NCBI RefSeq assembly: GCF_008933115.1
Contig: NZ_WBVO01000006.1
Span: 62,001 to 126,000, forward strand
Source: Phaeocystidibacter luteus
GTDB taxonomy: Bacteria; Bacteroidota; Bacteroidia; Flavobacteriales; Schleiferiaceae
DNA: 64,000 nucleotides
Reading direction: 5' to 3'
The notes beneath the pieces are model-generated. The model was given only the letters and a program-made list of their open reading frames with translations. It was not told where the DNA came from and made no database searches. This document shows positions 44,264-52,479 of this stretch, one piece after another. Positions within the stretch are counted from its first letter, which is position 1. Each line of letters begins with the position of its first letter. The position numbers were made by a program, and so were the translations under genes.

Positions 44264-44290
44264 AAAAAAACCCCGCTACTTGCGGGGTTC
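44264..44290 (-). terminator. Intrinsic terminator of the rpmB-rpmG-DUF4295 operon
   Basis: CCCCGC/GCGGGG stem (44271-44276 with 44282-44287) around TACTT, with seven A residues at 44264-44270 that become a T run on the minus strand, 24 bp past the DUF4295 stop. Confidence 0.88.
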
Positions 44291-44313
44291 TTTATACTAT
44301 AAAGCGTGTGAGA

Positions 44314-44469
44314 TTACTTGCTGAAGAAATCCTTCGCAGAATCTTTAGATACGATACGCTCTTCAAAGGCGTAAGAACCATTTCCACCAGACTTGGTCAT
44401 TTTAACCACTTTGGTGAACATGGCCGAACCACCTTCTTTCTTCAGGGTTGCAACTACTTTCTTTGCCAT
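44314..44469 (-). CDS. DUF4295 ribosome-associated small protein
   Basis: This 51-residue basic protein (MAKKVVATLKKEGGSAM...VVKMTKSGGNGSYAFEERIV) matches DUF4295, which in Bacteroidota is encoded directly after rpmB and rpmG. The translation from ATG 44469 to TAA 44314 was derived directly from the sequence. Its constant association with ribosomal genes suggests a ribosomal or translation-linked role. It follows rpmG by 20 bp and ends just before the operon terminator. Confidence 0.93.
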   Translation of the reverse strand: MAKKVVATLKKEGGSAMFTKVVKMTKSGGNGSYAFEERIVSKDSAKDFFSK

Positions 44470-44489
44470 AATTCCTGGTTTTTAGGTGA

Positions 44490-44672
44490 TTACTTAATCT
44501 CTTTATGAGTCGTGTAACGCTTGAGGATCGGGTTGTATTTCTTCAACTCCATACGATCCGGCGTGTTCTTCTTGTTCTTGGTAGTGATGTACCGAGAAGT
44601 TCCCGGCATGCCGCTCTCCTTGTGCTCTGTGCACTCGAGGATAACTTGAACGCGGTTACCTTTCTTAGCCAT
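44490..44672 (-). CDS. rpmG: 50S ribosomal protein L33
   Basis: This 60-residue protein is L33: [38 protein letters not shown] and [15 protein letters not shown] are family signatures. Only one cysteine of the zinc ribbon is kept, so it is a zinc-free (C-minus) form. It lies between rpmB (20-bp gap) and DUF4295 in the standard Bacteroidota order. Confidence 0.97.
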   Translation of the reverse strand: MAKKGNRVQVILECTEHKESGMPGTSRYITTKNKKNTPDRMELKKYNPILKRYTTHKEIK

Positions 44673-44692
44673 GTCTTTTTCCCTTTATTGGT

Positions 44693-44932
44693 TTACTTGG
44701 CAATCATTCCATTAGCGCGTGCTTCTTTAAGCACGGCAGAAATGCCTTTCTTATTGATTGTCTTCAATGCAGAGGTGGATACTTTCAACGTAATCCACTT
44801 GTCTTCTTCAGGGATATAAAAACGCTTGCGGCTCAAGTTCACATTGAACTTACGCTTGTTCTTCTTGTTAGAGAACGAAACGTGGTTTCCCACCATTGCT
44901 TTTTTACCCGTCAATTCACAAACTCGTGACAT
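44693..44932 (-). CDS. rpmB: 50S ribosomal protein L28
   Basis: This 79-residue protein is L28: MSRVCELTGKKAMVGNHVSF, NKRKFNVNLSRKRFYIPEE and the C-terminal STSALKTINKKGI. It is the first gene of the rpmB-rpmG-DUF4295 operon. A probable promoter lies at 44970-45001. Confidence 0.97.
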   Translation of the reverse strand: MSRVCELTGKKAMVGNHVSFSNKKNKRKFNVNLSRKRFYIPEEDKWITLKVSTSALKTINKKGISAVLKEARANGMIAK

Positions 44933-44969
44933 CTTATTCCTCGTTTAAGCGCGTACTTCGAAATTGGCT

Positions 44970-45001
44970 TGCAAAATAACGACATTCAAATCAATCTCGC
45001 A
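44970..45001 (-). promoter_or_regulatory. Predicted promoter of rpmB operon
   Basis: On the minus strand, TTG (45001-44999), a 21-bp spacer and TATTTTGC (44977-44970), which is close to TAnnTTTG, lie 38 bp upstream of the rpmB start. Confidence 0.38.
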
Positions 45002-45031
45002 AGCACAATTCACTCTTAAAATACGAAAGTT

Positions 45032-46300
45032 TTATATTTCTGCTTTAGCGCGCTCACGTTGAGCTTTCAGCAGTTCTTTGCGCAACATATCCATTCCCAT
45101 AAGTACCGATCTTCGGATGTTGCGCGACCGATTATGTCCAAATTGGAATTTCTCAGCCTTCGTTCCGCTCGGTCCATGCACTGCAATCCACACAGTTCCA
45201 ACCGGTTTTTCATCGGTTCCACCATCCGGACCTGCAATTCCGCTCGTGGCTATGGCATAGTCAGATTTCATCCTCTTCGCCGCTCCTCGCGCCATTTGAG
45301 TAATCACCTGCTCACTTACCGCACCATGCATGAGGATATCTGCCTCATTCACGCCCAGTGTTTTCACTTTTACATCGTTCGCATAAGCAATGATTCCGCC
45401 AAGAAAATAAGCTGAACTGCCTGGGATGCTTGTCAGCATGCTGCCAATGGATCCCCCCGTACAGCTCTCGGCTGTCGAGACCGTCACCCCCATCTCAGTC
45501 ATCATCTTACCAATTACCTCCTCCAGCGTGCTCACTCCTTCGCCATAAACACAGTCGCCCAAGAGCTCTCGCGCTTCGGCGAACCGTTCTTCCATCATCG
45601 CCGTGTTCTCATCAGGGTTTCCCTTCCGAGCGGTCAGCCGCAACTTGACCATTCCAGCGCTCGGCAGATAGGCTAAACTCAACCCAGCAGGTAAATTGTT
45701 CTCCCAATCCTCCAGTGTAGCAGCCAATTCAGATTCAGGAACACCCGCCGTTAAGATGGTCTTATGTACAATTGGATCAATCTTGAAATTCTCCATGAAC
45801 CAAGGCAAGAAGGATTCCTTCATGATTCCCTTCATTTCGTATGGAACTCCGGGCATCGATAAGTAATGGATACCGTTGCGTTCAAACAGCATCCCGCTCG
45901 CCGTGCCATACGGATTGTGCATTGGGATACTCACGTTGGGAATTTCAGCCTGACCTCTATTCATCGCATTCGGCTCGCGTCCCCTGCTTCGGAATAGCTC
46001 CACGATATGATCATAGATCTCCGGATGGTATTCCAGCTCTCCTCCAAAGTAGTCGTTCAGCGTATGCTTGGTGAGATCATCTTTGGTAGGCCCCAAACCA
46101 CCAGTAAGGAAGACCAACTCAGTGCCTTCATGCAGCGCGTTAAGCGCACCGACAATCGCTTCTGGTGTATCGCGTACCGATCGAACCTGCGCTACATCCA
46201 CTCCAACTTCATTGAGCCTCTGCCCCAACCAAGCCGAATTTGTGTCAACCGTCTGACCAATCAGAATTTCGTCACCTATAGTAATTATCTCTGCCTGCAT
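45032..46300 (-). CDS. cinA: CinA family protein (nicotinamide-nucleotide amidase)
   Basis: This 422-residue protein has both CinA domains. The N-terminal MoCF/COG1058 domain shows AEIITIGDEILIGQTVDTNSA and FLTGGLGPTKDDLTK. The C-terminal amidohydrolase domain shows STAESCTGGSIGSMLTSIPGSS and ATSGIAGPDGGTDEKPVGTVW. It hydrolyses NMN and ADP-ribose-type products in NAD turnover; the competence name is historical. A single-gene unit, divergent from DUF4197. Confidence 0.93.
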   Translation of the reverse strand: MQAEIITIGDEILIGQTVDTNSAWLGQRLNEVGVDVAQVRSVRDTPEAIVGALNALHEGTELVFLTGGLGPTKDDLTKHTLNDYFGGELEYHPEIYDHIVELFRSRGREPNAMNRGQAEIPNVSIPMHNPYGTASGMLFERNGIHYLSMPGVPYEMKGIMKESFLPWFMENFKIDPIVHKTILTAGVPESELAATLEDWENNLPAGLSLAYLPSAGMVKLRLTARKGNPDENTAMMEERFAEARELLGDCVYGEGVSTLEEVIGKMMTEMGVTVSTAESCTGGSIGSMLTSIPGSSAYFLGGIIAYANDVKVKTLGVNEADILMHGAVSEQVITQMARGAAKRMKSDYAIATSGIAGPDGGTDEKPVGTVWIAVHGPSGTKAEKFQFGHNRSRNIRRSVLMGMDMLRKELLKAQRERAKAEI

Positions 46301-46397
46301 GCTCGAATTTTGAAGGTGTAAAGATATAGGATAGCCTTTGCAAACCCTCTGATTTCATTTACCTAAATCAAATACAAGAAAAGGGCAAGAAGTGTTT

Positions 46398-46405
46398 TAC
46401 ATTTG
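46398..46405 (+). promoter_or_regulatory. TAnnTTTG -7 box upstream of DUF4197 gene
   Basis: TACATTTG is an exact TAnnTTTG match 16 bp before the ATG at 46422. No clear -33 TTTG at the expected spacing is visible. Confidence 0.33.
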
Positions 46406-46421
46406 AAAAAACACTCATCCA

Positions 46422-47144
46422 ATGAAATTCATCAAACCCCTATTTGTTGCCTCGGCCGTGTTGCTGGTTACGCCGAGCTGTGACGTGCTTACGCAATTGC
46501 CGAACATGACGACCAATCTTCCTCTTTCCGAGGCGGAGGTCTCTGCAGGTCTTAAAGAAGCACTTACGGTGGGCATCAGGAATGCCGTGACTCAAACCAG
46601 TGCAACCGACGGTTATTATGGTAACTCTCTTATCAAGATTCCTTTCCCAGAGGAAGCACAACGCGTAAAGACCACGCTTACCAACCTTGGACTGAATTCT
46701 CTAATTGATGATTTCGAAGAATCCATGAACCATGCCGCGGAGCAGGCGTCTAAAAAGGCGACAGACATCTTTGTGGATGCCATCACCAAAATGACCATCA
46801 ACGATGCTATGGGCATTTTGAATGGAGCCGACGATGCCGCCACGCAATACCTAAAACGAACTACCGAAAATCAGTTGATCTCTGAGTTTGAACCGATCAT
46901 CAACTCAGCGCTACAGCAAGGGAATGTGACGCAGTACTGGACAGACATCACCACGAAGTACAATCAAATTCCTTTCGTGGAACCTGTGCAAACGGACCTC
47001 ACTGGATATGTGACTGAAAGAGCGATTGACGGACTGTTCGTGATGGTTGCTCAGGAAGAGAAAGAAATTCGAGAGAACCCACAGGCTAGAATTAACGATA
47101 TCCTCAAGCGCGTATTTGGCTCACTCGATTCCCCACAGATTTAA
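46422..47144 (+). CDS. DUF4197 domain exported protein
   Basis: This 240-residue protein has an N-terminal export signal (MKFIKPLFVASAVLLVTPSC) in which TPSC could be a weak lipobox. The rest matches DUF4197: LSEAEVSAGLKEALTVGIRNAV, IKIPFPEEAQRV, AAEQASKKATDIFVDAITKMTINDAMGIL and YVTERAIDGLFVMVAQEEK. The domain is helical and periplasmic or lipid-anchored; its function is unknown. It is monocistronic by appearance and convergent with the MFS gene. Confidence 0.9.
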   Translation: MKFIKPLFVASAVLLVTPSCDVLTQLPNMTTNLPLSEAEVSAGLKEALTVGIRNAVTQTSATDGYYGNSLIKIPFPEEAQRVKTTLTNLGLNSLIDDFEESMNHAAEQASKKATDIFVDAITKMTINDAMGILNGADDAATQYLKRTTENQLISEFEPIINSALQQGNVTQYWTDITTKYNQIPFVEPVQTDLTGYVTERAIDGLFVMVAQEEKEIRENPQARINDILKRVFGSLDSPQI

Positions 47145-47149
47145 TATCT

Positions 47150-47292
47150 ACCCCTCTGAAAGTCAGTTAAAAAATCGACTAAAGAGGACAATAGTTACAG
47201 ATAAAACTATATCTTCGTAAGGAACCGCCCGCTAATCAGCGAACGATTTGTGTGAAGTTGTATGTCAAGGCCTCATTTTTGGGGCCTTGCCT
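47150..47292 (+). ncRNA. Possible noncoding RNA / structured 3' region ending in a hairpin
   Basis: Short inverted repeats (ATAGTT..AACTAT; CGCT-aatc-AGCG at 47230-47241) precede a motif at 47237-47257 that is 18 of 21 identical to one at 48917-48937. A hairpin CAAGGCC/GGCCTTG (47266-47289) follows. It may be only the 3' untranslated region of the DUF4197 gene. Tentative. Confidence 0.28.
47266..47289. terminator. Possible bidirectional terminator
   Basis: CAAGGCC/GGCCTTG stem with a 10-nt loop between the convergent DUF4197 and MFS genes, 8 bp beyond the MFS stop. The T tract is weak. Confidence 0.4.
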
Positions 47293-47296
47293 CATT

Positions 47297-48589
47297 TTAA
47301 GAGGTTCGATTGTTCGACAATCTTTGAGACAACATCCCACCACCCAAAATCAATACAGAATACAGGACGAGCTGAATTTGGGCATCCCACAACGCAGCCA
47401 GGGTACCAATTCCCGCAGCAACGAGCGTTGCTATTCCCATGGATGTATTGGCCATGCTCACCCAAGTTGGACGATCAGATGATGGAGCGATGTCCATCAA
47501 ATACGTCTTCCTACTAATCTTAGCACCGGAGTATGCAACTCCTATAGTAAATAAGGCAGGTGCGAATGTCCAAACCGACTGCCAAGAATCGGGGAAATAT
47601 GGGAAGATAACCACATAGAGTACCGACCCCACTGCTACTAGTGAAGAGATGAGCATTACACGAGGTGCGGATTTATCAGCCTGAATTCCCCAAATGTTGC
47701 TACTTACTACTTGAGCTAGTCCGGTTGCGACTATGAGTGCACCTAGCGCCGAAAAGGCTCCGTCGGTCACGGATCGTCCAACCGAAACCATAAATGGAAT
47801 AGAGAGCGGCAAGGCCATAAGCAACGCACGTGTATAGATGAACCGTCGAAAGTTTGATTCACGCTTGAACACCGCAACGCCACTTTTCCAAGATTGAATA
47901 GGCGTTCTCCCCCCTTCCATTGCTCCAGAATACTCCTTTACCATAGAATATGTGAAAGCCCCTCCTAGCCAAAGGAACCCTGCAGCTCCGAAGAGCACGG
48001 TAAAGAGTAGCTCGGATTTATCCTTCACAAAAAAGATGAGGTAGGCGCCAGCGGCAAGCCCCAGAATTCCACCAATCCACGACCTCGCCGCAAGCATTTG
48101 TCCACGCTGACCTTTTGGAATAACCTTAGCTGAAACGTCTTTGAAGGATACACTGCCCACCCCACTTGCAATGCTGAAAACGAGAAGCATGAACAAGATC
48201 CATAGTCCGGAGAGCATTGGACTTTCCCAGGTGAGTGCCCAGATTGAAGCGAACATGGCAAGCGCTTGCACAATTGCGGCACCTACCCAAAACCATTTCC
48301 GTTTGGCTCTAGATCGTATGAAGCCTGCCACTGCGAGCTGCGGAAGAAGCGAACCTGCATCTCGGATTGGTACTATCAATCCGAGTAAGGACTGTGGGAC
48401 CATTAAAAAATCGAATAGCCAGGGAAGCGTAACTTTTGGACTAATCAATTGCTCGGCCAGCTTGGTAAGAGAACCATTCGCGACTATCCAAGAGAAATTT
48501 CCCGGCACTTCTTTACATGCCTCCTCGGATATCGCATCGCATGATCTGGTCTCGTCTTCTGTTAAGAGTTCGTAGGCTTTGTTCGGCAT
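47297..48589 (-). CDS. MFS transporter
   Basis: This 430-residue membrane protein starts at ATG 48589 (MPNKAYELLTEDETRSCDAI) and has about 12 hydrophobic segments in two halves. An ~80-residue polar N-terminal region with two cysteines (CDAISEEACKE) precedes the first helix. Family features include the GSLLPQLAVAGFIRSRAKRKWFW loop, KVIPKGQRGQML and NIWGIQADKSAPR. The substrate cannot be assigned. It stands alone between two noncoding regions sharing a sequence motif. Confidence 0.85.
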   Translation of the reverse strand: MPNKAYELLTEDETRSCDAISEEACKEVPGNFSWIVANGSLTKLAEQLISPKVTLPWLFDFLMVPQSLLGLIVPIRDAGSLLPQLAVAGFIRSRAKRKWFWVGAAIVQALAMFASIWALTWESPMLSGLWILFMLLVFSIASGVGSVSFKDVSAKVIPKGQRGQMLAARSWIGGILGLAAGAYLIFFVKDKSELLFTVLFGAAGFLWLGGAFTYSMVKEYSGAMEGGRTPIQSWKSGVAVFKRESNFRRFIYTRALLMALPLSIPFMVSVGRSVTDGAFSALGALIVATGLAQVVSSNIWGIQADKSAPRVMLISSLVAVGSVLYVVIFPYFPDSWQSVWTFAPALFTIGVAYSGAKISRKTYLMDIAPSSDRPTWVSMANTSMGIATLVAAGIGTLAALWDAQIQLVLYSVLILGGGMLSQRLSNNRTS

Positions 48590-48879
48590 ATGTATTCTAT
48601 ACAAATGAGCATTCAGATTGTTGAGATTGCACAAAAACTATACAGCCGGTATGGTCGACTTTTAAACTGTGTTCAAATTCTAAATGTTGGCTTTTATTGA
48701 CAATTCGCAGGTCCACACCAAAACTTTAAGCACAAAGCGCTGATTAACAGCACTCTAAAACTAGGAACTTCAGCATTTGCCGTTAACTCAGTCAGACCTG
48801 CTTTTTAAAAACTATGGCCTTGTCACCCAACGATATGTCAATAGAACGCGTTAATTTTACAACTGTAGTATTAAGCACT

Positions 48880-48965
48880 GTTAAATACTTCACTCTCTGC
48901 TCCTCTCAATTCATGGCAGAGAAGAATTTGTGTGAAGGCGGTTTTCGGACCGCCTTTTTTATTTT
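48880..48965 (+). ncRNA. Candidate small RNA ending at a strong terminator
   Basis: A strong intrinsic terminator (48937-48965) lies ~350 bp downstream of any start codon on this strand and follows no gene. Directly before it, TCTCTGC and GCAGAGA form a stem and a 21-bp motif at 48917-48937 (CAGNGAANN then ATTTGTGTGAAG) repeats the one at 47237. No Rfam family was recognised, and no clear promoter was found. Low confidence. Confidence 0.35.
48937..48965 (+). terminator. Intrinsic terminator without an upstream gene
   Basis: GGCGGT/ACCGCC stem (48937-48942 with 48949-48954), loop TTTCGG, then TTTTTTATTTT. The preceding 345 bp hold no credible ORF. Confidence 0.85.
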
Positions 48966-49018
48966 GGATGGCTCGGAAAAGTCGTACATTCAGGTTTCTA
49001 AACCTCAAACAACCGACT

Positions 49019-49546
49019 ATGAAAAAGATTTCCGCTCTCGTTGCACTACTGGCCATCAGCACATTAGGCTACTCACAAATGCTAACATACGGTCCAGCTT
49101 TTGGCGTTGGCGCCTCTAACGTGCGACTTGGAAATGAAACAAGTGACGCTGGAATTTCCTACCAATTGGGTGGATTTGCACGCGCAAAGATTCTCTTCCT
49201 GTATGTACAGCCAGAGGTGGTATTTCAAAGTTTGAGAACTGGATCAGATTTGAATACGATTCACAATCGAATTGATGTACCGCTCAATTTGGGCTGGAAA
49301 TTCTTGATGTTTGACATCAATACAGGACCTGTATTTCACTTCCCGATCTATGCTGAAGTGGGAGATATTGATGTGCTTGACACCTATAACTCAACGGCCA
49401 CTTCATGGCAAGCCGGCGTTGGGGTCGAACTTGGACCTATTCACGTTGGGGTGAGATATCAAGGAGGAATGACGAACATTCTCGATACTGACTTCTTCGA
49501 ATCCCGTTGGCGACAAACGTATGTCCACTTGGAATATCAGTTTTAA
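49019..49546 (+). CDS. Outer-membrane beta-barrel protein (porin-like)
   Basis: This 175-residue protein begins at ATG 49019 with a signal peptide (MKKISALVALLAISTLGYSQ). The mature part has the alternating hydrophobic pattern of an 8-stranded barrel (YGPAFGVGASNVRLG, YQLGGFARAKILFLYVQPEVVF, NLGWKFLMFDINTGPVFHFP) and ends YVHLEYQF, the usual outer-membrane C-terminus. It resembles PorT/OmpW-size Bacteroidota barrels; no specific function. A terminator follows. Confidence 0.8.
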   Translation: MKKISALVALLAISTLGYSQMLTYGPAFGVGASNVRLGNETSDAGISYQLGGFARAKILFLYVQPEVVFQSLRTGSDLNTIHNRIDVPLNLGWKFLMFDINTGPVFHFPIYAEVGDIDVLDTYNSTATSWQAGVGVELGPIHVGVRYQGGMTNILDTDFFESRWRQTYVHLEYQF

Positions 49547-49550
49547 ATAA

Positions 49551-49584
49551 GAGCGCCGCATTCAAAGTGCGGCGCTTCTCTTTT
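49551..49584 (+). terminator. Intrinsic terminator after the barrel gene
   Basis: GCGCCGCA/TGCGGCGC stem around TTCAAAG followed by TTCTCTTTT, 6 bp after the stop codon. Confidence 0.86.
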
Positions 49585-49616
49585 AAAGTCATTATCTTTC
49601 TGCAAACGATACTCTC

Positions 49617-50873
49617 ATGTTCAAGTTTATTCTCTCTCTAAGCTTCACGTTGGTTGCATTTATTTCCTCCGCATCTGACACACTCCACTATTATTCCGGC
49701 ACATACTCAGATCTACTTGAGGACGCCAAGGCTTCTCAAAAATCAATTATGCTCTACTTCCACTACGACGGATGCGGAGCGTGTAGATTGATGGAGCGCG
49801 ATGTTTTCACTGATTCCGCAGTAATTCAATATTACAACACCAGCTATCTCGTAAAAGAGGTAAACACTCTTGAAGAGGAAGGAATGGAAATCAACCGGAA
49901 GTATGGTGTCCGCACACATCCCACCTTCATGTTTCTGAATCCTGAAGGAGAAACGGTCCATAAAATTATCGGACGCTTCTCATCCGAAAAATTTATCACA
50001 GCAGGCAAAGTTGCAGCCAACGAGGAGCAAGGACTAAATGCTTTGCAGGCTCAATTCGACGCCGGAAATCGGGAAAAGAGCTTTTTACGAGATTTCGCTT
50101 ATGCTCTGTATGATGCCAATTCTAAAAATGAAGAGGTAGTCGATGCATACATCTCCTCTTTGTCAAAGGATGAACTAGCCAGCGATTCGGGCGCAGTCTT
50201 CGTCTATGAGTTCATGTTCTTTTTCCGAGATCAAGTTATCCACTTTGAATCTCCAGCATTTCAAGCGTTGATAGCTCATAGGAGTAGTGTTTATGCGCAC
50301 TATCCCAAAGAGGCGGTAGACCATAAGATCTACATGGCGGCTATAAATGATTCGAAACGGGCATTGAATGACTCAAATGAACTGAGGTACATCGATATCA
50401 TGGACTTCCTTGAAAATGAGGATGTCCCCTCGATGCTAAAGTATTACGAACTAGACGGAAGAGTGACGATGATTCGGTACAACACGAATTTCGAAGAGAC
50501 GAGCAAACTCGAATATCTGCTACGATTTGGTTCGAAGGATGAGGTCTTGAATTACATGAATGAATTGGTTCCGTCCATTGATATGGCCGATAGAATGCTC
50601 TTGATGACTATCGCTGGTTCGGTCAACAGATACTCAACTGACACACAAGTACTAGAACTAGCAAATGCGTATTGTCCAAGAGCTGAAACGGGAGAACAAG
50701 CTTACTTTGCCTACCTCAGTCATGCGAATATCTTGATGAAGCTGAGTAGATACAACGAAGCGCTCGCGGTTGTTGAAAAGGCAATCGACTATGCTTCTAC
50801 TCAGAGTTATGATACTCGCGATTTAGCAGAGCTACGGAGTAAATTGAATGTGCTTATCGAGGAAGGAGAATAA
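49617..50873 (+). CDS. Thioredoxin-fold exported protein with helical repeat C-terminus
   Basis: This 418-residue protein has a signal peptide (MFKFILSLSFTLVAFISSAS), then a thioredoxin-like domain (residues ~25-135) with the redox motif CGAC (Cys53/Cys56) in YFHYDGCGACRLMERDVF and the cis-proline segment YGVRTHPTFMFLNPEG. Residues ~140-418 are helical, possibly TPR-like (HANILMKLSRYNEALAVVEKAIDYA at the end). It likely acts in periplasmic disulfide reduction or sensing. It is preceded by a terminator and followed 47 bp later by a PspC-like gene. Confidence 0.85.
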   Translation: MFKFILSLSFTLVAFISSASDTLHYYSGTYSDLLEDAKASQKSIMLYFHYDGCGACRLMERDVFTDSAVIQYYNTSYLVKEVNTLEEEGMEINRKYGVRTHPTFMFLNPEGETVHKIIGRFSSEKFITAGKVAANEEQGLNALQAQFDAGNREKSFLRDFAYALYDANSKNEEVVDAYISSLSKDELASDSGAVFVYEFMFFFRDQVIHFESPAFQALIAHRSSVYAHYPKEAVDHKIYMAAINDSKRALNDSNELRYIDIMDFLENEDVPSMLKYYELDGRVTMIRYNTNFEETSKLEYLLRFGSKDEVLNYMNELVPSIDMADRMLLMTIAGSVNRYSTDTQVLELANAYCPRAETGEQAYFAYLSHANILMKLSRYNEALAVVEKAIDYASTQSYDTRDLAELRSKLNVLIEEGE

Positions 50874-50920
50874 CGCATTGTGATTCTTCTTATCTTATTG
50901 GTGAACAAAACTTTGATACC

Positions 50921-51070
50921 ATGATTCTAGGAGTATGCGAATGGCTAAGCCACAAACTCGGTTGGGATGTCGGGGTAATCCGAATAGCCTTTGTGGTGAG
51001 CGTACTGATTTTCGGAGCTGGTTTAGGGCTCTACCTCATTCTTTGGCTCGTAAAGATTTTCTCGAACTAG
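50921..51070 (+). CDS. PspC-domain mini-protein
   Basis: This 49-residue protein was read directly from the sequence: MILGVCEWLSHKLGWDV, then VIRIAFVVSVLIFGAGLGLY and LILWLVKIFSN. It matches a PspC domain: the GVCxWLxxKLGWDVxxIR half and a single transmembrane helix, without C-terminal extensions. PspC-type proteins sense or respond to envelope stress. Its stop codon overlaps the convergent YdeI-like gene's stop by 4 bp. Confidence 0.82.
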   Translation: MILGVCEWLSHKLGWDVGVIRIAFVVSVLIFGAGLGLYLILWLVKIFSN

Positions 51071-51690
51071 CGTTCATTCCACCCTTTTCCAGAAAAAATC
51101 TTTTCAACCGCTTTATCGATTCTTGAAGTTCGGGTTTTCGACTGCTTTGCTCCGCCAAAGTGCAATAGCCAACCGCGTTGTCGACCTGGTGTAAGCGACT
51201 CAAAAGCTCGTTTAAACTCAGGGAACTCCGCAAACTTTTGCGTGAGCTCCTCAGGTACGTCAAATTCCTCTGTGGATTTATACTGAACCTTCTTGCCGCT
51301 CTTCTCAACCTCAATTGCTTCATCAATCAGCGCGAGAATAGCGCTTTCGGCCTTGAGTACATCCTCCACTTTCGTGAACCGAATGGTTCTACCCGCCTGT
51401 GAATTCTCTGTTGGCTGAATCAATAGACCCTTTGGATCTTCTAGTAATACCCCATTGATGAAGTTGATATGCCCGAATTCTCTAAACGCCCCTAGCAAAA
51501 CCACATTCTTCCCATTATACGTATAACATGGATGCTTCCATTTAAACTCCTCTTTCAAAGGAGAGGTCGCCACAATTCTTCTCAGTTCAACCATAACATC
51601 TCTCCACAGCGCCACAGAGCAGTCGGGGGTGTCGTATCGTGCGCAACGTCCGCAGCCGGATTGAAGGTAGTGGTTGATGTTGGGAAGCAT
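51067..51690 (-). CDS. YdeI/OmpD-associated family protein (DUF1801)
   Basis: This 207-residue protein has an N-terminal DUF1801 (YdhG-like) domain (LRRIVATSPLKEEFKWKHPCYTYNGKNVVLLGAF) and a C-terminal YdeI/OmpD-associated bacteriocin-resistance-like domain (PEELTQKFAEFPEFKRAFESLTPGRQRGWLLHF, followed by AKQSKTRTSRIDKA). Family members are cytosolic with unclear function. It starts at ATG 51690 close to a region of octamer repeats. Confidence 0.87.
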   Translation of the reverse strand: MLPNINHYLQSGCGRCARYDTPDCSVALWRDVMVELRRIVATSPLKEEFKWKHPCYTYNGKNVVLLGAFREFGHINFINGVLLEDPKGLLIQPTENSQAGRTIRFTKVEDVLKAESAILALIDEAIEVEKSGKKVQYKSTEEFDVPEELTQKFAEFPEFKRAFESLTPGRQRGWLLHFGGAKQSKTRTSRIDKAVEKIFSGKGWNER

Positions 51691-51708
51691 GGAGGTTGGA
51701 GGATTAGA

Positions 51709-51793
51709 AAGTTAGAGGGTTAGAGGGTTAGAGGGTTGGAGGTTCCGACTGGAAGGGGGAGTCCCGCGAGGCGAAGCCGATTCGGGAGTCAGA
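51709..51793. repeat. Octamer + TCCCGA-hairpin composite element, further copy
   Basis: GGTTAGAG-type octamers at ~51711-51740 are followed by GGTTCCGACTGGAAGG and a hairpin GTCCCGCGAGGC/GAAGCCGATTCGGGAG. It is the same order as in 17266-17510. A diverged hairpin of the same design (AATCCCGCGCGG..CATGCGGGAG) lies at ~52358-52385. Confidence 0.78.
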
Positions 51794-52059
51794 GGCTTTA
51801 GGCTTCAGGCTTCAGGCTTTGGGCTTCAGGCTTTGGGCTTCAGGCTTCAGGCTTCAGGCTTCAGGCTTTGGGCTTTAGGCTTTAGGCTTTGGGCTTTAGG
51901 CTTCAGGCTTTGGGCTTTAGGCTTTAGGCTTTAGGCTTTAGGCTTCAGGCTTTGGGCTTTAGGCTTCAGGCTTTAGGCTTTGGGCTTTGGGCTTTGGGCT
52001 TTAGGCTTCAGGCTTTAGGCTTTGGGCTTTGGGCTTTGGGCTTCAGGCTTTGGGCTTTA
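51794..52059. repeat. 38-copy heptamer tandem repeat
   Basis: The 266 bp are exactly 38 heptamers GGCTTNN in continuous register. The last two bases take only three values: TA (13 copies), CA (12) and TG (13); CG never occurs. It starts right after a composite element and ends before a small GGGGCTTTAAACCCC hairpin at about 52091. The remaining sequence to 52479 holds a diverged TCCCGC/GCGGGA hairpin and no gene. Confidence 0.93.
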
Positions 52060-52479
52060 CGCTCCAGCTTTAAAGGTACTTCCTCGAGTGGGGCTTTAAA
52101 CCCCTCCCCGGTCTCAAGTTACACAGAAACAATCAAAGCTTCCGAATCTCAACAAAGACATTAATGAGATTTTGGGGCATTCGCCTAAGGAGTGAATTGT
52201 CCACGAATTGTCCACCAGACATCCACCGATTGTCCCCATGAGAATAGTTACTGTTGTGAACGAAAAATAGAACTTCGCCATAGGGGGCGAGGTTAGGACC
52301 CCCGAGAAAAAGAGGTTCGGAAGGCCTAAAGACAACGGTTCCGAAGGAACAAAGGAATCCCGCGCGGTGGAGCCCATGCGGGAGTTAGAGAACAAAGGCG
52401 TTAAGCAACGGCTTCTCACCACTCGTTGTGTTGTCAACACTAGAGGCATTGCATATCTTCACCCAAATTCTCTCTTGCA

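Noticed and set aside
48880-48965. 6S RNA
   Set aside because: The short stem plus terminator does not show the long bulged hairpin needed; an Infernal search would be required to claim it.
48814-49119. Coding sequence overlapping the terminator and barrel gene start
   Set aside because: It would run through a strong terminator and into the signal peptide of the barrel gene in another frame, with no recognisable domain.
51952-52164. Repetitive protein from the heptamer tract
   Set aside because: The translation (GFRLQALGFGLWAL repeats) is simply the heptamer repeat read in one frame.
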